From Dactylellina haptotyla (taxonomy: Eukaryota > Ascomycota > Orbiliomycetes > Orbiliales > Orbiliaceae): a stretch of DNA of 64,000 nt. Below the pieces are notes generated by a model. The model was given only the letters and a program-made list of their open reading frames with translations. It ran no database searches and had not been told where the DNA came from. This document shows, piece after piece, positions 51,373 through 59,532 of the stretch (within the stretch, counting starts at the first letter, position 1; the number at the start of each line of letters is the position of its first letter). The position numbers and the translations under genes are program-made. The stretch is from positions 1,364,001 through 1,428,000 of the forward strand of contig CM062379.1 in NCBI GenBank assembly GCA_031310005.1. Reading direction: 5' to 3'.

Positions 51373-52833
51373 ATGAAGTTCACTCCAGAGATCGCCGCTG
51401 CTATCCTCCTCTTCTGCTCCTCTGTATCCGCAGGCCCCATCCGAGCCCGTGACGTCGCCGTATATGGTACGGACGGCGGCGATATCAGACACACCGCACG
51501 GGATGTTCAGAGCTGGGGTCAGAACCAGAGCTGGGACCAAAGTGAAGAAGCCGAACTTAGAGAACTTGCAGCACCAGCTGCTGCCAAATCTCAAAAGAGA
51601 CAGGTAGCTCAGAACTGGGGTCAGAACCAGAGCTGGGACCAGAGTGAGGAGGCAGAGCTTAGGGAACTCGCAGCGCCCGCCGCCGCCAAGTCACAGAAGC
51701 GGCAGGTAGCTCAGAGCTGGGGTCAAAATCAGAGCTGGGATCAGAGTGAAGAAGCTGAACTTAGAGAACTTGCAGCACCAGCTGCAGCTAAATCCCAGAA
51801 GCGACAGGTTGCTCAGAACTGGGGTCAAAACCAGAGCTGGGATCAGAGTGAGGAAGCCGAGCTTAGAGAACTCGCAGCACCAGCTGCAGCTAAATCTCAA
51901 AAGCGACAGGTAGCTCAGAACTGGGGTCAGAACCAGAGCTGGGACCAGAGTGAGGAGGCAGAACTTAGAGAACTTGCAGCGCCCGCCGCCGCTAAGTCAC
52001 AGAAGCGACAGGCTCAGAGCTGGGGTCAGAATCAGAGCTGGGACCAGAGTGAGGAGGCAGAACTTAGAGAACTTGCAGCGCCCGCCGCCGCTAAGTCACA
52101 GAAGCGACAGGCTCAGAGCTGGGGTCAGAATCAGAGCTGGGACCAGAGTGAGGAGGCAGAGCTCAGAGAACTCGCAGCACCAGCTGCGGCCAAGTCCCAG
52201 AAGCGACAGGTAGCTCAGAGCTGGGGCCAGAACAGCTGGGATCAGAGTGAGGAAGCGGAACTTAGAGAACTCGCGGCGCCTGCCGCCGCCAAGTCGCAGA
52301 AGCGTCAAGTGAAGTCCTCAAAGGAATGGGCGATTTCGATGGCCCAGCGCAAAAATATGGACCCAAAGTTCATTGAAGGTCTCCGCCAGACTCCTCTTGA
52401 GACCTTCGAGAAGCTCCGCATCGTCGGCAGGAAGCTCCACCAGGCCACCACCCTCCTCTGGGACGGCGAAAAGCCAAAAATGATCACCTTGCCCACTCCT
52501 CAGACTCCTGACCAGCGCAGCCGTGATCCCAACAGTCAGATCCGTGGTAAGATCACCTCGAAGGATTGGTTCCTCAAGTGGGCTGAGATGCGTCACCTCT
52601 CCGCCGATGCGAAGAAAGCTATCCAAGATATTGACCCTGCAAAGTTCGAGGCTCTCAAGGGCAAACCAACCAAGGAGAGGCTGATCGAAGAGGCCAAACT
52701 CATGAAGTTGGATGATAAGGTCAAGTTCTTCAATAGCGTCGATCAGAGCGTTTACGAAGAGATGGATAAGCTTAGAAACGCGGCTAAGGATGCTCGCACT
52801 GCCTGGAAGGAGGGAAAGAAGCCAACTTTGTAA
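51373..52833 (+). CDS. Secreted Kex2-processed repeat peptide precursor with helical C-terminal domain
   Basis: Intronless, 486 residues. Residues 1-20 form a signal peptide (hydrophobic AAAILLFCSS, likely cut after SVSA). A short propeptide follows. Residues 47-311 hold eight near-identical units of 33-34 residues, each with (N/S)WGQNQSWDQ, then SEEAELRELAAPAAA, and ending KSQKR; every unit ends in Lys-Arg, the Kex2 site. Cleavage would release several nearly identical peptides starting QVAQ or QAQ and a 175-residue C-terminal product starting QVKSSKEW. The mature units contain no cysteine. The C-terminal part is helical, with Trp in SKEW, TLLW, SKDW and TAW. The layout matches fungal Kex2-processed repeat proteins, which include alpha-pheromone precursors and dikaritin RiPP precursors. 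No UstYa-like or peptidase gene lies beside it. Function is unknown; I recognise no named homologue. Confidence 0.9.
   Translation: MKFTPEIAAAILLFCSSVSAGPIRARDVAVYGTDGGDIRHTARDVQSWGQNQSWDQSEEAELRELAAPAAAKSQKRQVAQNWGQNQSWDQSEEAELRELAAPAAAKSQKRQVAQSWGQNQSWDQSEEAELRELAAPAAAKSQKRQVAQNWGQNQSWDQSEEAELRELAAPAAAKSQKRQVAQNWGQNQSWDQSEEAELRELAAPAAAKSQKRQAQSWGQNQSWDQSEEAELRELAAPAAAKSQKRQAQSWGQNQSWDQSEEAELRELAAPAAAKSQKRQVAQSWGQNSWDQSEEAELRELAAPAAAKSQKRQVKSSKEWAISMAQRKNMDPKFIEGLRQTPLETFEKLRIVGRKLHQATTLLWDGEKPKMITLPTPQTPDQRSRDPNSQIRGKITSKDWFLKWAEMRHLSADAKKAIQDIDPAKFEALKGKPTKERLIEEAKLMKLDDKVKFFNSVDQSVYEEMDKLRNAAKDARTAWKEGKKPTL
51511..52305 (+). repeat. Eight tandem coding repeats (90-102 bp)
   Basis: Unit ends fall after each Lys-Arg codon pair: 51511-51600, 51601-51702, 51703-51804, 51805-51906, 51907-52008, 52009-52107, 52108-52206, 52207-52305. 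Units 6 and 7 lack one residue (QAQ in place of QVAQ), and unit 8 lacks one Gln (GQNSW). Protein identity is nearly complete while third codon positions vary widely. Confidence 0.97.
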
Positions 52834-53227
52834 ACGGCCGATGACCCTTTTATGATGATTATTTAAAGTCTTAAACAAATCCGTGAATATTGTAATATCT
52901 AGTTTTTAGCTTTAGAGTATTTTGGAAATCTATTTCGTTATTATCAAAAGAAAAAACCGTTCTTCGTAAACTACTATTAAGACGCTTCGGTGCTGGTGTC
53001 GATTTAAAACTTCAAGGAAACGTTTAAACCGCCAGTCAAAGTAATACAAGTATATAGTTAAACCATACTACCGAGATTCAAATTTTAGCAGCGCAGACCA
53101 CAGAATGACTTAGGAATGACTGTTATTATTATTTTTTAACACGGAAATAGCGCCATTTTATTTTCGAAAATTACTCAATATGTAAAGGTAAAGCAAATAC
53201 TATGGTACACTACTGATTCCTAGCAAC
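52834..53227. other. Convergent 3' flank of repeat precursor and carrier genes
   Basis: 394 bp of A/T-rich sequence between convergent stops. No gene was seen. Confidence 0.5.
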
Positions 53228-54871
53228 CTACTCTTTCACATCTTTCGGTGGTATGGAACTCGGTGAAATGGGATCTTCCCAATCTATCCCTCCGACCTCG
53301 CCGCTCACATCTCCAATATGTGACATTTCGGGATCTATGATCTGAGAGAGGCTATTCTTGGCATCGGTACTGATCTCCGATGCTTTGGAGGCTCCCGTTT
53401 CTACGGCTTTTTGGATCTGACTCTTGGTAAGTGATATGGTATCTTCTATTTTGCCAGTAGCTGTTTCAGCTGCCTGTTGGACCATGGATTTTGCCGCTTG
53501 AGCCTTCTCTTGAGACGCTACCACGATATTTTGTACGGTTTCTCTTTGTTCGCCTGTTGTATTTCTCTTGTACATGTCCTCGGCGGCGTCGGTGACCACA
53601 TCCGTGAGTGACTTGTTCCCATGGCGTAACCGCACGATAAGGAAGTACAAAGATAAGATTTGTCTATGTAGGGCTTCTTTGATGAGCATAGTGATGCCTA
53701 AGAAACCATAGTTAGCAATATTTTTTTTTAAAAATCATACCGACTTAAGAGGGTCTCATTACCATTTGAGAAGAAACCTTTCATTATTTCTCCTGATACG
53801 CCTTCATACAGTCCCGCCACCCCACCAGTTTTATAAGCCTCCTTCAAGGTTTCAAATATGGCAAATCCACCGCCAGTCTGTTTCTTCTTTCCCTGTTGCA
53901 CCTGAGATCTCGCCTTTGCCATCGAAATCGGGTACATTATTGAACTAGCCATGGCTTTGGAAATAGCCGCTAGTATAAACGTTTGCCCGCTTGTCGGCTT
54001 ATCTCTATATTTCCTCGGAAGCAGCGACTTGAAGGTTTCGTATAGGAAAAATGTTATTGCAGGATTCAGAGTCAGTATTAGGGTTGCATCGTATCCAGAC
54101 CAGAACCCCTTTACTCCCTTTTCGTCATAGATATCCTGAAGTATTGACTTGACATCGGATTTTATTTCCTTCGAACTTTCGCTTCCCCTCTTCGCGCGTA
54201 GAGCGGCAGTCTGCTTGCGAGTTACTACGTTGGCAATAGGTGCGGTGAAGAACTTTGCCATAGCACCAGCAAGCACACCAACAGATAGTTCCTCGAATAC
54301 ACCGAGTGTTTTGGGGGGTTTACCGGATGGCGATATATTTGCTTGTAGTCGTTTTTGGCGCAAAAAATTGTCTAGCAAATTGTTTTCTAAATTTAGTAAT
54401 AGTTAAAATGCAGAGTGACTGGTCCTTACATGAGAGGAAATATAGGAAGGCCGAGCACATAGAGTTCGCAGTGTCCTGAAAACATCCATAATAAAAAGCG
54501 CCTATCCCGCCCTCTTCTTTATATATCCGTTTCGCGGCATCCACAAAGTCGGTATATAATTCATCGCCCCCAGTTTTGCTACTTCCGTTCGGGTTGGCAT
54601 TCTGAATCGCGCGCTGTACTTGCAATCGTTTGACAATAAGATCGATTGGGTAGACTGCGATGTTTGATATCGAGGTGCCGATTGCCCCGGATAAACCTGC
54701 AATCACAGCGTTATATTCGTCTGGGGGTTGGATGCGAGTCTTTTGAGACTTAGAAGTCGATTCTAGAATTTCCTCGGCTCTAAAATGCGTAAGTTCCGTC
54801 AGAAATCTAATTCGTAAGCGATCGTTGTACCATGGATTTCTTGTACTCAAGGTGGTAGAGCTCGAAGGCAT
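53228..54871 (-). CDS. Peroxisomal-type mitochondrial carrier family protein (ANT1/PMP47-like)
   Basis: Exons 54430-54871, 53763-54371 and 53228-53697 give 506 residues. Three carrier repeats are visible, each with a degenerate PxDxxKxRxQ-type signature: YPIDLIVKRLQVQ, APIANVVTRKQ and YPISMAKARSQVQ. The repeats also carry YKEEGGIGAFYYGCFQD, YDEKGVKGFWSGYDATL and YKTGGVAGLYEGVSGEI. The second-repeat LTLNPAITFFLYE is typical of the peroxisomal ATP/AMP carriers (yeast Ant1, Candida Pmp47), which supply ATP for fatty-acid activation inside peroxisomes. After the last membrane helix about 120 extra residues follow, Ala/Gln/Lys/Thr-rich and probably helical, ending PPKDVKE. The first ATG is 54871; the frame extends to a GTG at 54883. 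Confidence 0.85.
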
Positions 54872-55492
54872 CCTAGCGAGCACGGAACCGAAACGTTTAG
54901 TTAAAAGATGTATTTACGCTTGCCCTAAGAATGAAGCTTACGAGATCGCTGTTGTAATGATTATATCGATTCATTTTCGGGAGCTTTTAGCTTCGTTTGT
55001 AGTGTAGCGATTCTTTTTCCCTTGGGTTGGAACCAATTCCGCCTGCTTGGTTTTATATGCTGGTCGCATTGCATTGCGTCTCGTTTATGACGTAGTTGAG
55101 GTCCGGATAGTTCGCTTCCTAACCAGACTAGCCGCAACATTGTTCTGTAAAACAACACCCGGATACCGCGGGTTCTCCGGCTTAGGTTTATCACTGATGC
55201 AATCTACCATTGTCTCTACCTATTATTAAGATTCTCAGCTTATAGATACTGCATCCTTTCTAGTACAGAATCTAAGAATTATAATTCCAAGTCGTCCGAT
55301 TGCAATTCTAGTATATGATAAACAGGGGTTCACATCCCAATCCGGAATCCAACAAGGTATTTGCCTTTCCACAAGAAAGATACGAGTCTATACTAACAAG
55401 ACTAGAAAAAATTAAAGATAATGAAGCCGGGCTAACTCGGACAAAAAGATGTACACTCTATCGTATAACAGACTTCCGTGCAAGACTGTATC
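54872..55492. other. Region between carrier and GT69 genes
   Basis: 621 bp holding the carrier promoter and the GT69 3' flank. No conserved ORF was seen. Confidence 0.45.
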
Positions 55493-56917
55493 TCAAATTG
55501 TGGTTGCATTCCCATCCGCTAGCAGATCGAGACCTTCATCCCAAGGAACCCACGAGGTCTGATGCCAGATTGGTATACATTTAATCGCCCCAGGCGGCTT
55601 TGGATCCCATTTGATCATTTCCCCCGGCCATTTGCTAGGGTCTATGGCAATCTTTCCTTCGTACAAATCAATGTTGTCACTAGTCCAGCCGTTCTTGGAT
55701 TTGGTCTTGTTGCCCGAATCCACGAAATATCCTAGGTTAATGCTCGGTACTACGGCAATGCGGTTATAGTTGTGGTACCATAGGTCTTTGCATAAATGCA
55801 CAGGTTCTCCGAGATGGCATTCGACGGCTTCACGCGTACCGTCCTCTTTGAATCCGGATAAGGCCTTCGAGCGGAACTTGATATCCCCCGTGATTATCGG
55901 GTCGGCGACAAATGTAACTGCCCCGTTCCAGCAGCTGAACACTTGGAACGGAACCTTACCGATGAGTCTTTTTCTTGTCCTTTGATCGTTCCAGAATAGG
56001 TTACCTGCGAAATCCCAGCTGGCGTCCTGCGGGATCTCGAAGAATAGATCTCCATTCATTCCACGAGACACCCAAACGTCGTAAAACGCACCTCCGTCAT
56101 TTACCCAATCCATGGCGCAGGTCATATGGGCAGATTGCTTCCGCCGTTGATGGAGAAGCTCGAGAATGTCTTCAGCACATATCGCCACGTCGTTGATGAA
56201 TATCACCGTGGTCTGGTATATGTTGAGGGGGTAAAGGTTGGCATTCTGAGCGAGGGGTTTGATGGCGAGATTGCGCAATGTTGCCAACGATATTATCCGA
56301 TCAGAACCCTCTCCTTTGGGATTGATATCGTTACTACCAAAGTAATACTTCAAGCCCATCTGCTTGAATACCGGGATGAGAAGCTTAAGCACCTCAAAAG
56401 TACCATCATTCGAACGGCCTTCAACAATTGACAAGGTGCATTTTTCTGGGCCGAGAATACGCACCACCTCCACGATCGAGCCTAAAAGTGTGGGGAGAAT
56501 GTGACGACATTCAAAGAGGTTGAGAGCGAAGAAATATTTTGGTTTTCGGGTTGATGGATACTTCCCCTCTGCCTCTGTTTCTGATACCGAATTCGCAAGG
56601 TACTCATAGCGTCCAGGCTTTGGACGGGGACAATCGAGACGATCAATAGTCGAGTTTACCGTCGTCGAATCAAGGATCATGCGAACATATTTATTACCCT
56701 GTGCGAGTAGTCTCAGGTCTCCGTTACGAACAGGATCCGGGTGCCATTCTTTTTTGGGAGGAATGGGGCCTCGGAGTTGCCCCAGAAGAGCTGGCTTCAG
56801 AGACAGTTTTGGCCTTACGGCGAAAATGGAAGACAGATGATATCCTAAATAAAATGTAGCAACTATGACGAGTATGAGACCAATCCTCAATCGATGGAAA
56901 CGGCGCGAAAGCGCCAT
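55493..56917 (-). CDS. GT69 glycosyltransferase (CAP59/CMT1-type mannosyltransferase)
   Basis: Intronless, 474 residues, ATG at 56917. Type II membrane topology: a short basic N-terminus, then IGLILVIVATFYLGYHL. The luminal domain carries YFFALNLFECRHILPTLLGS, LSIVEGRSNDGTFEVLKLL, VIFINDVAICAEDILELL, MDWVNDGGAFYDVWVSRGMN, WDFAGNLFWNDQRTRKRL, FQVFSCWNGAVTF, CHLGEPVHLCKDLW and VVPSINLGYF. This is the Cryptococcus Cap59/Cmt1 family; Cmt1 is an alpha-1,3-mannosyltransferase. In Pezizomycotina the acceptor is generally unknown but is presumably a cell-wall or glycoprotein glycan. It is divergent to a GT61 gene with only 373 bp between starts. Confidence 0.92.
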   Translation of the reverse strand: MALSRRFHRLRIGLILVIVATFYLGYHLSSIFAVRPKLSLKPALLGQLRGPIPPKKEWHPDPVRNGDLRLLAQGNKYVRMILDSTTVNSTIDRLDCPRPKPGRYEYLANSVSETEAEGKYPSTRKPKYFFALNLFECRHILPTLLGSIVEVVRILGPEKCTLSIVEGRSNDGTFEVLKLLIPVFKQMGLKYYFGSNDINPKGEGSDRIISLATLRNLAIKPLAQNANLYPLNIYQTTVIFINDVAICAEDILELLHQRRKQSAHMTCAMDWVNDGGAFYDVWVSRGMNGDLFFEIPQDASWDFAGNLFWNDQRTRKRLIGKVPFQVFSCWNGAVTFVADPIITGDIKFRSKALSGFKEDGTREAVECHLGEPVHLCKDLWYHNYNRIAVVPSINLGYFVDSGNKTKSKNGWTSDNIDLYEGKIAIDPSKWPGEMIKWDPKPPGAIKCIPIWHQTSWVPWDEGLDLLADGNATTI

Positions 56918-57290
56918 GATGGTGTAACAAGAGGTGGATCGAATGGACTGGAGCCGTTGAAGTGCAGCAAATGAATATCGTTACAGGCAGACTGGCAGGC
57001 GCATGAGCTGGAGGAGCAAACATTCGAATAGATGCTGATAATTTTCGATGAAGCTACATTGTGGGGGGGCTCTCTCCTATTTACGGTGTGACATCCCGAC
57101 TCACATGATATTCGGGATCATCGGTATCGATCATGGTCGAGTCGATCGACAATCGAATGGTACTACAACCGGATTTCCAGCCTATACATCTGCAACATAC
57201 CGAAGCACACTTTGGGGCGTGTGGTAGATGAGGATGAGGTGTCTTCAACTCTCACAGTAATGCTTTGCTACGTTAACGGAGGTTACCAAG
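56918..57290. promoter_or_regulatory. Bidirectional promoter of the GT69/GT61 pair
   Basis: 373 bp between divergent ATGs, short enough for shared regulation. No specific site is assigned. Confidence 0.5.
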
Positions 57291-59033
57291 ATGTTCTACT
57301 GCCCTATACACGTACGACGGTCCCGTGTGCTCTCGATACTTCTTTGCATGTCAATTGTCCTAAGCATCTATCGTATGAAATGGGCAGTCCCTTTGCGAAC
57401 AACCCTACAGCCGCTAGAGGGATACCCTAGCATTCACAGGATCGGGAATCAAATACTCGATCATGATACTGCTAACGACCAAGATAAACTCCCATGGGAA
57501 TTAGCTAGATCTCAGCCAGGCCAAGATGTTTTGTTGGACAACTTTCAGCCTTCTCGGCCACCTCTTTCCCCAAAGCATGATGAACCTCATTCGGAAAAAA
57601 CGGAGTTAGAACCTAACAGAGGTACATCACTGAGCAACTTTCAGCTTCCTGCAGATTATATCAATGCCCTACAAGGAGCGGATATCGGTAAGGAGAAGGA
57701 ATGGTGCGACCTTCACTTTGGCCTCCCGTATCTCGAGAATATGGCGTCGAATGTCGTCCAATACTGCACTCCGGATTCTCGTTCTCAAATCGACTGCATG
57801 CACGCAACTCTTGACCCGAATAAAACTAGACATGCCACCGAACAGTTCTGTGTAGTGTTGAATACCGCATGGCATAAAGGTAAATTCTACATTGACTGCA
57901 AGCTGCGTGCGCAGCACGAACTCGATGGTTTCCCGCCTCTCCTCAACTTTACCAAGTCGAAATTATGGTTCCGTAATGGCGCCGGCGAGATCTTAGAAGA
58001 CTGGGCCATCCTAGACGATAACACTGCAACTGCCGGTTATGAAGATTCCGGCTGTAGTAAGCACGATACGCCCTTCGAAGAAGACTACAAAGTGATATAT
58101 AAGCGCGACTCTAAAACCGTCGGCATGGAAAACCTATGGTGCACCTTAACGGAAATATCCTCCTGGTTCGTCACAATGGACGTTCTGCAAATGGCGACGA
58201 ACAAGAGAACCGGAAAGCCTTACATGTCCACAAAGGACGCTGCAAAACTCGAAACGATCACTATCGATGGTACGACCGCCGAAAGATTCGATGATATATA
58301 CAGCTACTTCTCCGGAAAACCCGTCCGCCCTCTCTCAGATTGGAACGTCGACGGCAAGGATGGCACCAAATGCCTCCGAAGGGCAATAATCCCCCTTATC
58401 GGTAGGAGCGGCACCTGGTGGGACATGCCATATAGGAAACTGAACTGCGACCACTCGATACTCGCGGAAACGATCCGCAACCGCTTCCTCAAGCACTTCC
58501 AAATTCCCACCGCTCGAAACTACGATTCCACATTAAATATGACCTTCATCGACCGCGGCAGCACCCCGCGGAGAAAGATCCAAAACATGGCTGAAGTGAC
58601 TGATCTAATTAGAAAGTCGTATCCAAACATCACCCTCACCGTCGTTGATATGAACCTCAAAGCATGGAGGGACCAACTGGACATAGTAACACATACGGAC
58701 ATTTTAGTAGGTGTTCACGGCGCAGGTCATGCGCATAATTTCTTCCTACCGCCACAATCCGCTGTAATCGAGTTGCTCCCCGGTCCCACGTTCAACCGGA
58801 GAAACTATAGGAACCTCGCCAAAATGAGAGGTATGCGTTACTTCTCTGGACATATCACCCAATTAGGCGACTGCGAATGGAGAGTGTGCGAGTGGGTTAA
58901 AGTTACGGACAAGGACGCATTTCTGAGACTAATAGATGCGGCCGTGCAGAGTATGTCCCACCGGGGTACTCTGACCAATAGTGTCGACACTAGTCGACAG
59001 GTTGAGCTACTAGGCCAGCATGATTTTGAATAA
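57291..59033 (+). CDS. GT61 (EOGT/DUF563-like) glycosyltransferase
   Basis: Intronless, 580 residues. An N-terminal signal anchor (RVLSILLCMSIVLSIY) is followed by a stem of about 110 residues and a luminal domain. Family landmarks are EWCDLHFGLPYLENMA, a DRGSTPRRKIQN segment, then DILVGVHGAGHAHNFFLPP (about 470-490) and SAVIELLPG, the conserved core of the DUF563/GT61 fold. GT61 enzymes include plant xylosyl- and arabinosyltransferases and animal EOGT (O-GlcNAc on EGF repeats). The donor here cannot be read from sequence. The ATG at 57291 keeps the hydrophobic anchor 12 residues in; a second ATG at 57348 would cut into it. Confidence 0.88.
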   Translation: MFYCPIHVRRSRVLSILLCMSIVLSIYRMKWAVPLRTTLQPLEGYPSIHRIGNQILDHDTANDQDKLPWELARSQPGQDVLLDNFQPSRPPLSPKHDEPHSEKTELEPNRGTSLSNFQLPADYINALQGADIGKEKEWCDLHFGLPYLENMASNVVQYCTPDSRSQIDCMHATLDPNKTRHATEQFCVVLNTAWHKGKFYIDCKLRAQHELDGFPPLLNFTKSKLWFRNGAGEILEDWAILDDNTATAGYEDSGCSKHDTPFEEDYKVIYKRDSKTVGMENLWCTLTEISSWFVTMDVLQMATNKRTGKPYMSTKDAAKLETITIDGTTAERFDDIYSYFSGKPVRPLSDWNVDGKDGTKCLRRAIIPLIGRSGTWWDMPYRKLNCDHSILAETIRNRFLKHFQIPTARNYDSTLNMTFIDRGSTPRRKIQNMAEVTDLIRKSYPNITLTVVDMNLKAWRDQLDIVTHTDILVGVHGAGHAHNFFLPPQSAVIELLPGPTFNRRNYRNLAKMRGMRYFSGHITQLGDCEWRVCEWVKVTDKDAFLRLIDAAVQSMSHRGTLTNSVDTSRQVELLGQHDFE

Positions 59034-59532
59034 CTATTGTTCTCCATCAGATGCTTGATTTTTTAAATAGCAAATAACTTACACAAAGCATAACTGAAAA
59101 CGAATGTGAATAAATTTTTTCTGAACTCCAAATACAAGTCATCGTGAAGAGAATAATACGGGGAATAGAAACAAAGGGCGAAGCCTTCACCGCATACAAA
59201 TTATGGAGGTCGTCAGATACATATACAACCAAAACAGCCTCGTTCCTGCTTGTCGGTATCGAAGAGCTTCTATTATAAGAAGAAAGGGTGCGAAAGTAAA
59301 AGACCAAAGTTTTATGGGGAAACAAACAGAAAATTAAGAAGAACCATATCGATCAAGCAGGTCAAGACTCCAATAACGCCATGCTTTAAACAGCCTGCCA
59401 TCCGAAATAACCCCTAGCCATTGTGAAAAGTACAGGTCGTGATTTTACTGATAAAAAACGGGGGGGTAAACAAACAAGATACCACCATCATGATTGCTAG
59501 AAAGAGGGCAGATATTTGTATCAACTTCCTTC
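59034..59532. other. Convergent 3' flank of GT61 and kinesin genes
   Basis: 499 bp between convergent stops, with no gene recognised. Confidence 0.5.

Noticed and set aside
51373-52833. Repeat precursor as a clustered dikaritin (UstA-type) RiPP
   Set aside because: No UstYa-like HxxHC protein, tyrosinase or peptidase was found among neighbouring genes, and the units have no tyrosine. The broader class remains possible if the enzymes are unlinked.
51373-52833. Repeat precursor as a hydrophobin, repellent or cell-wall glycoprotein
   Set aside because: There is no eight-cysteine pattern, no Ser/Thr-rich region and no GPI signal; the C-terminus is charged.
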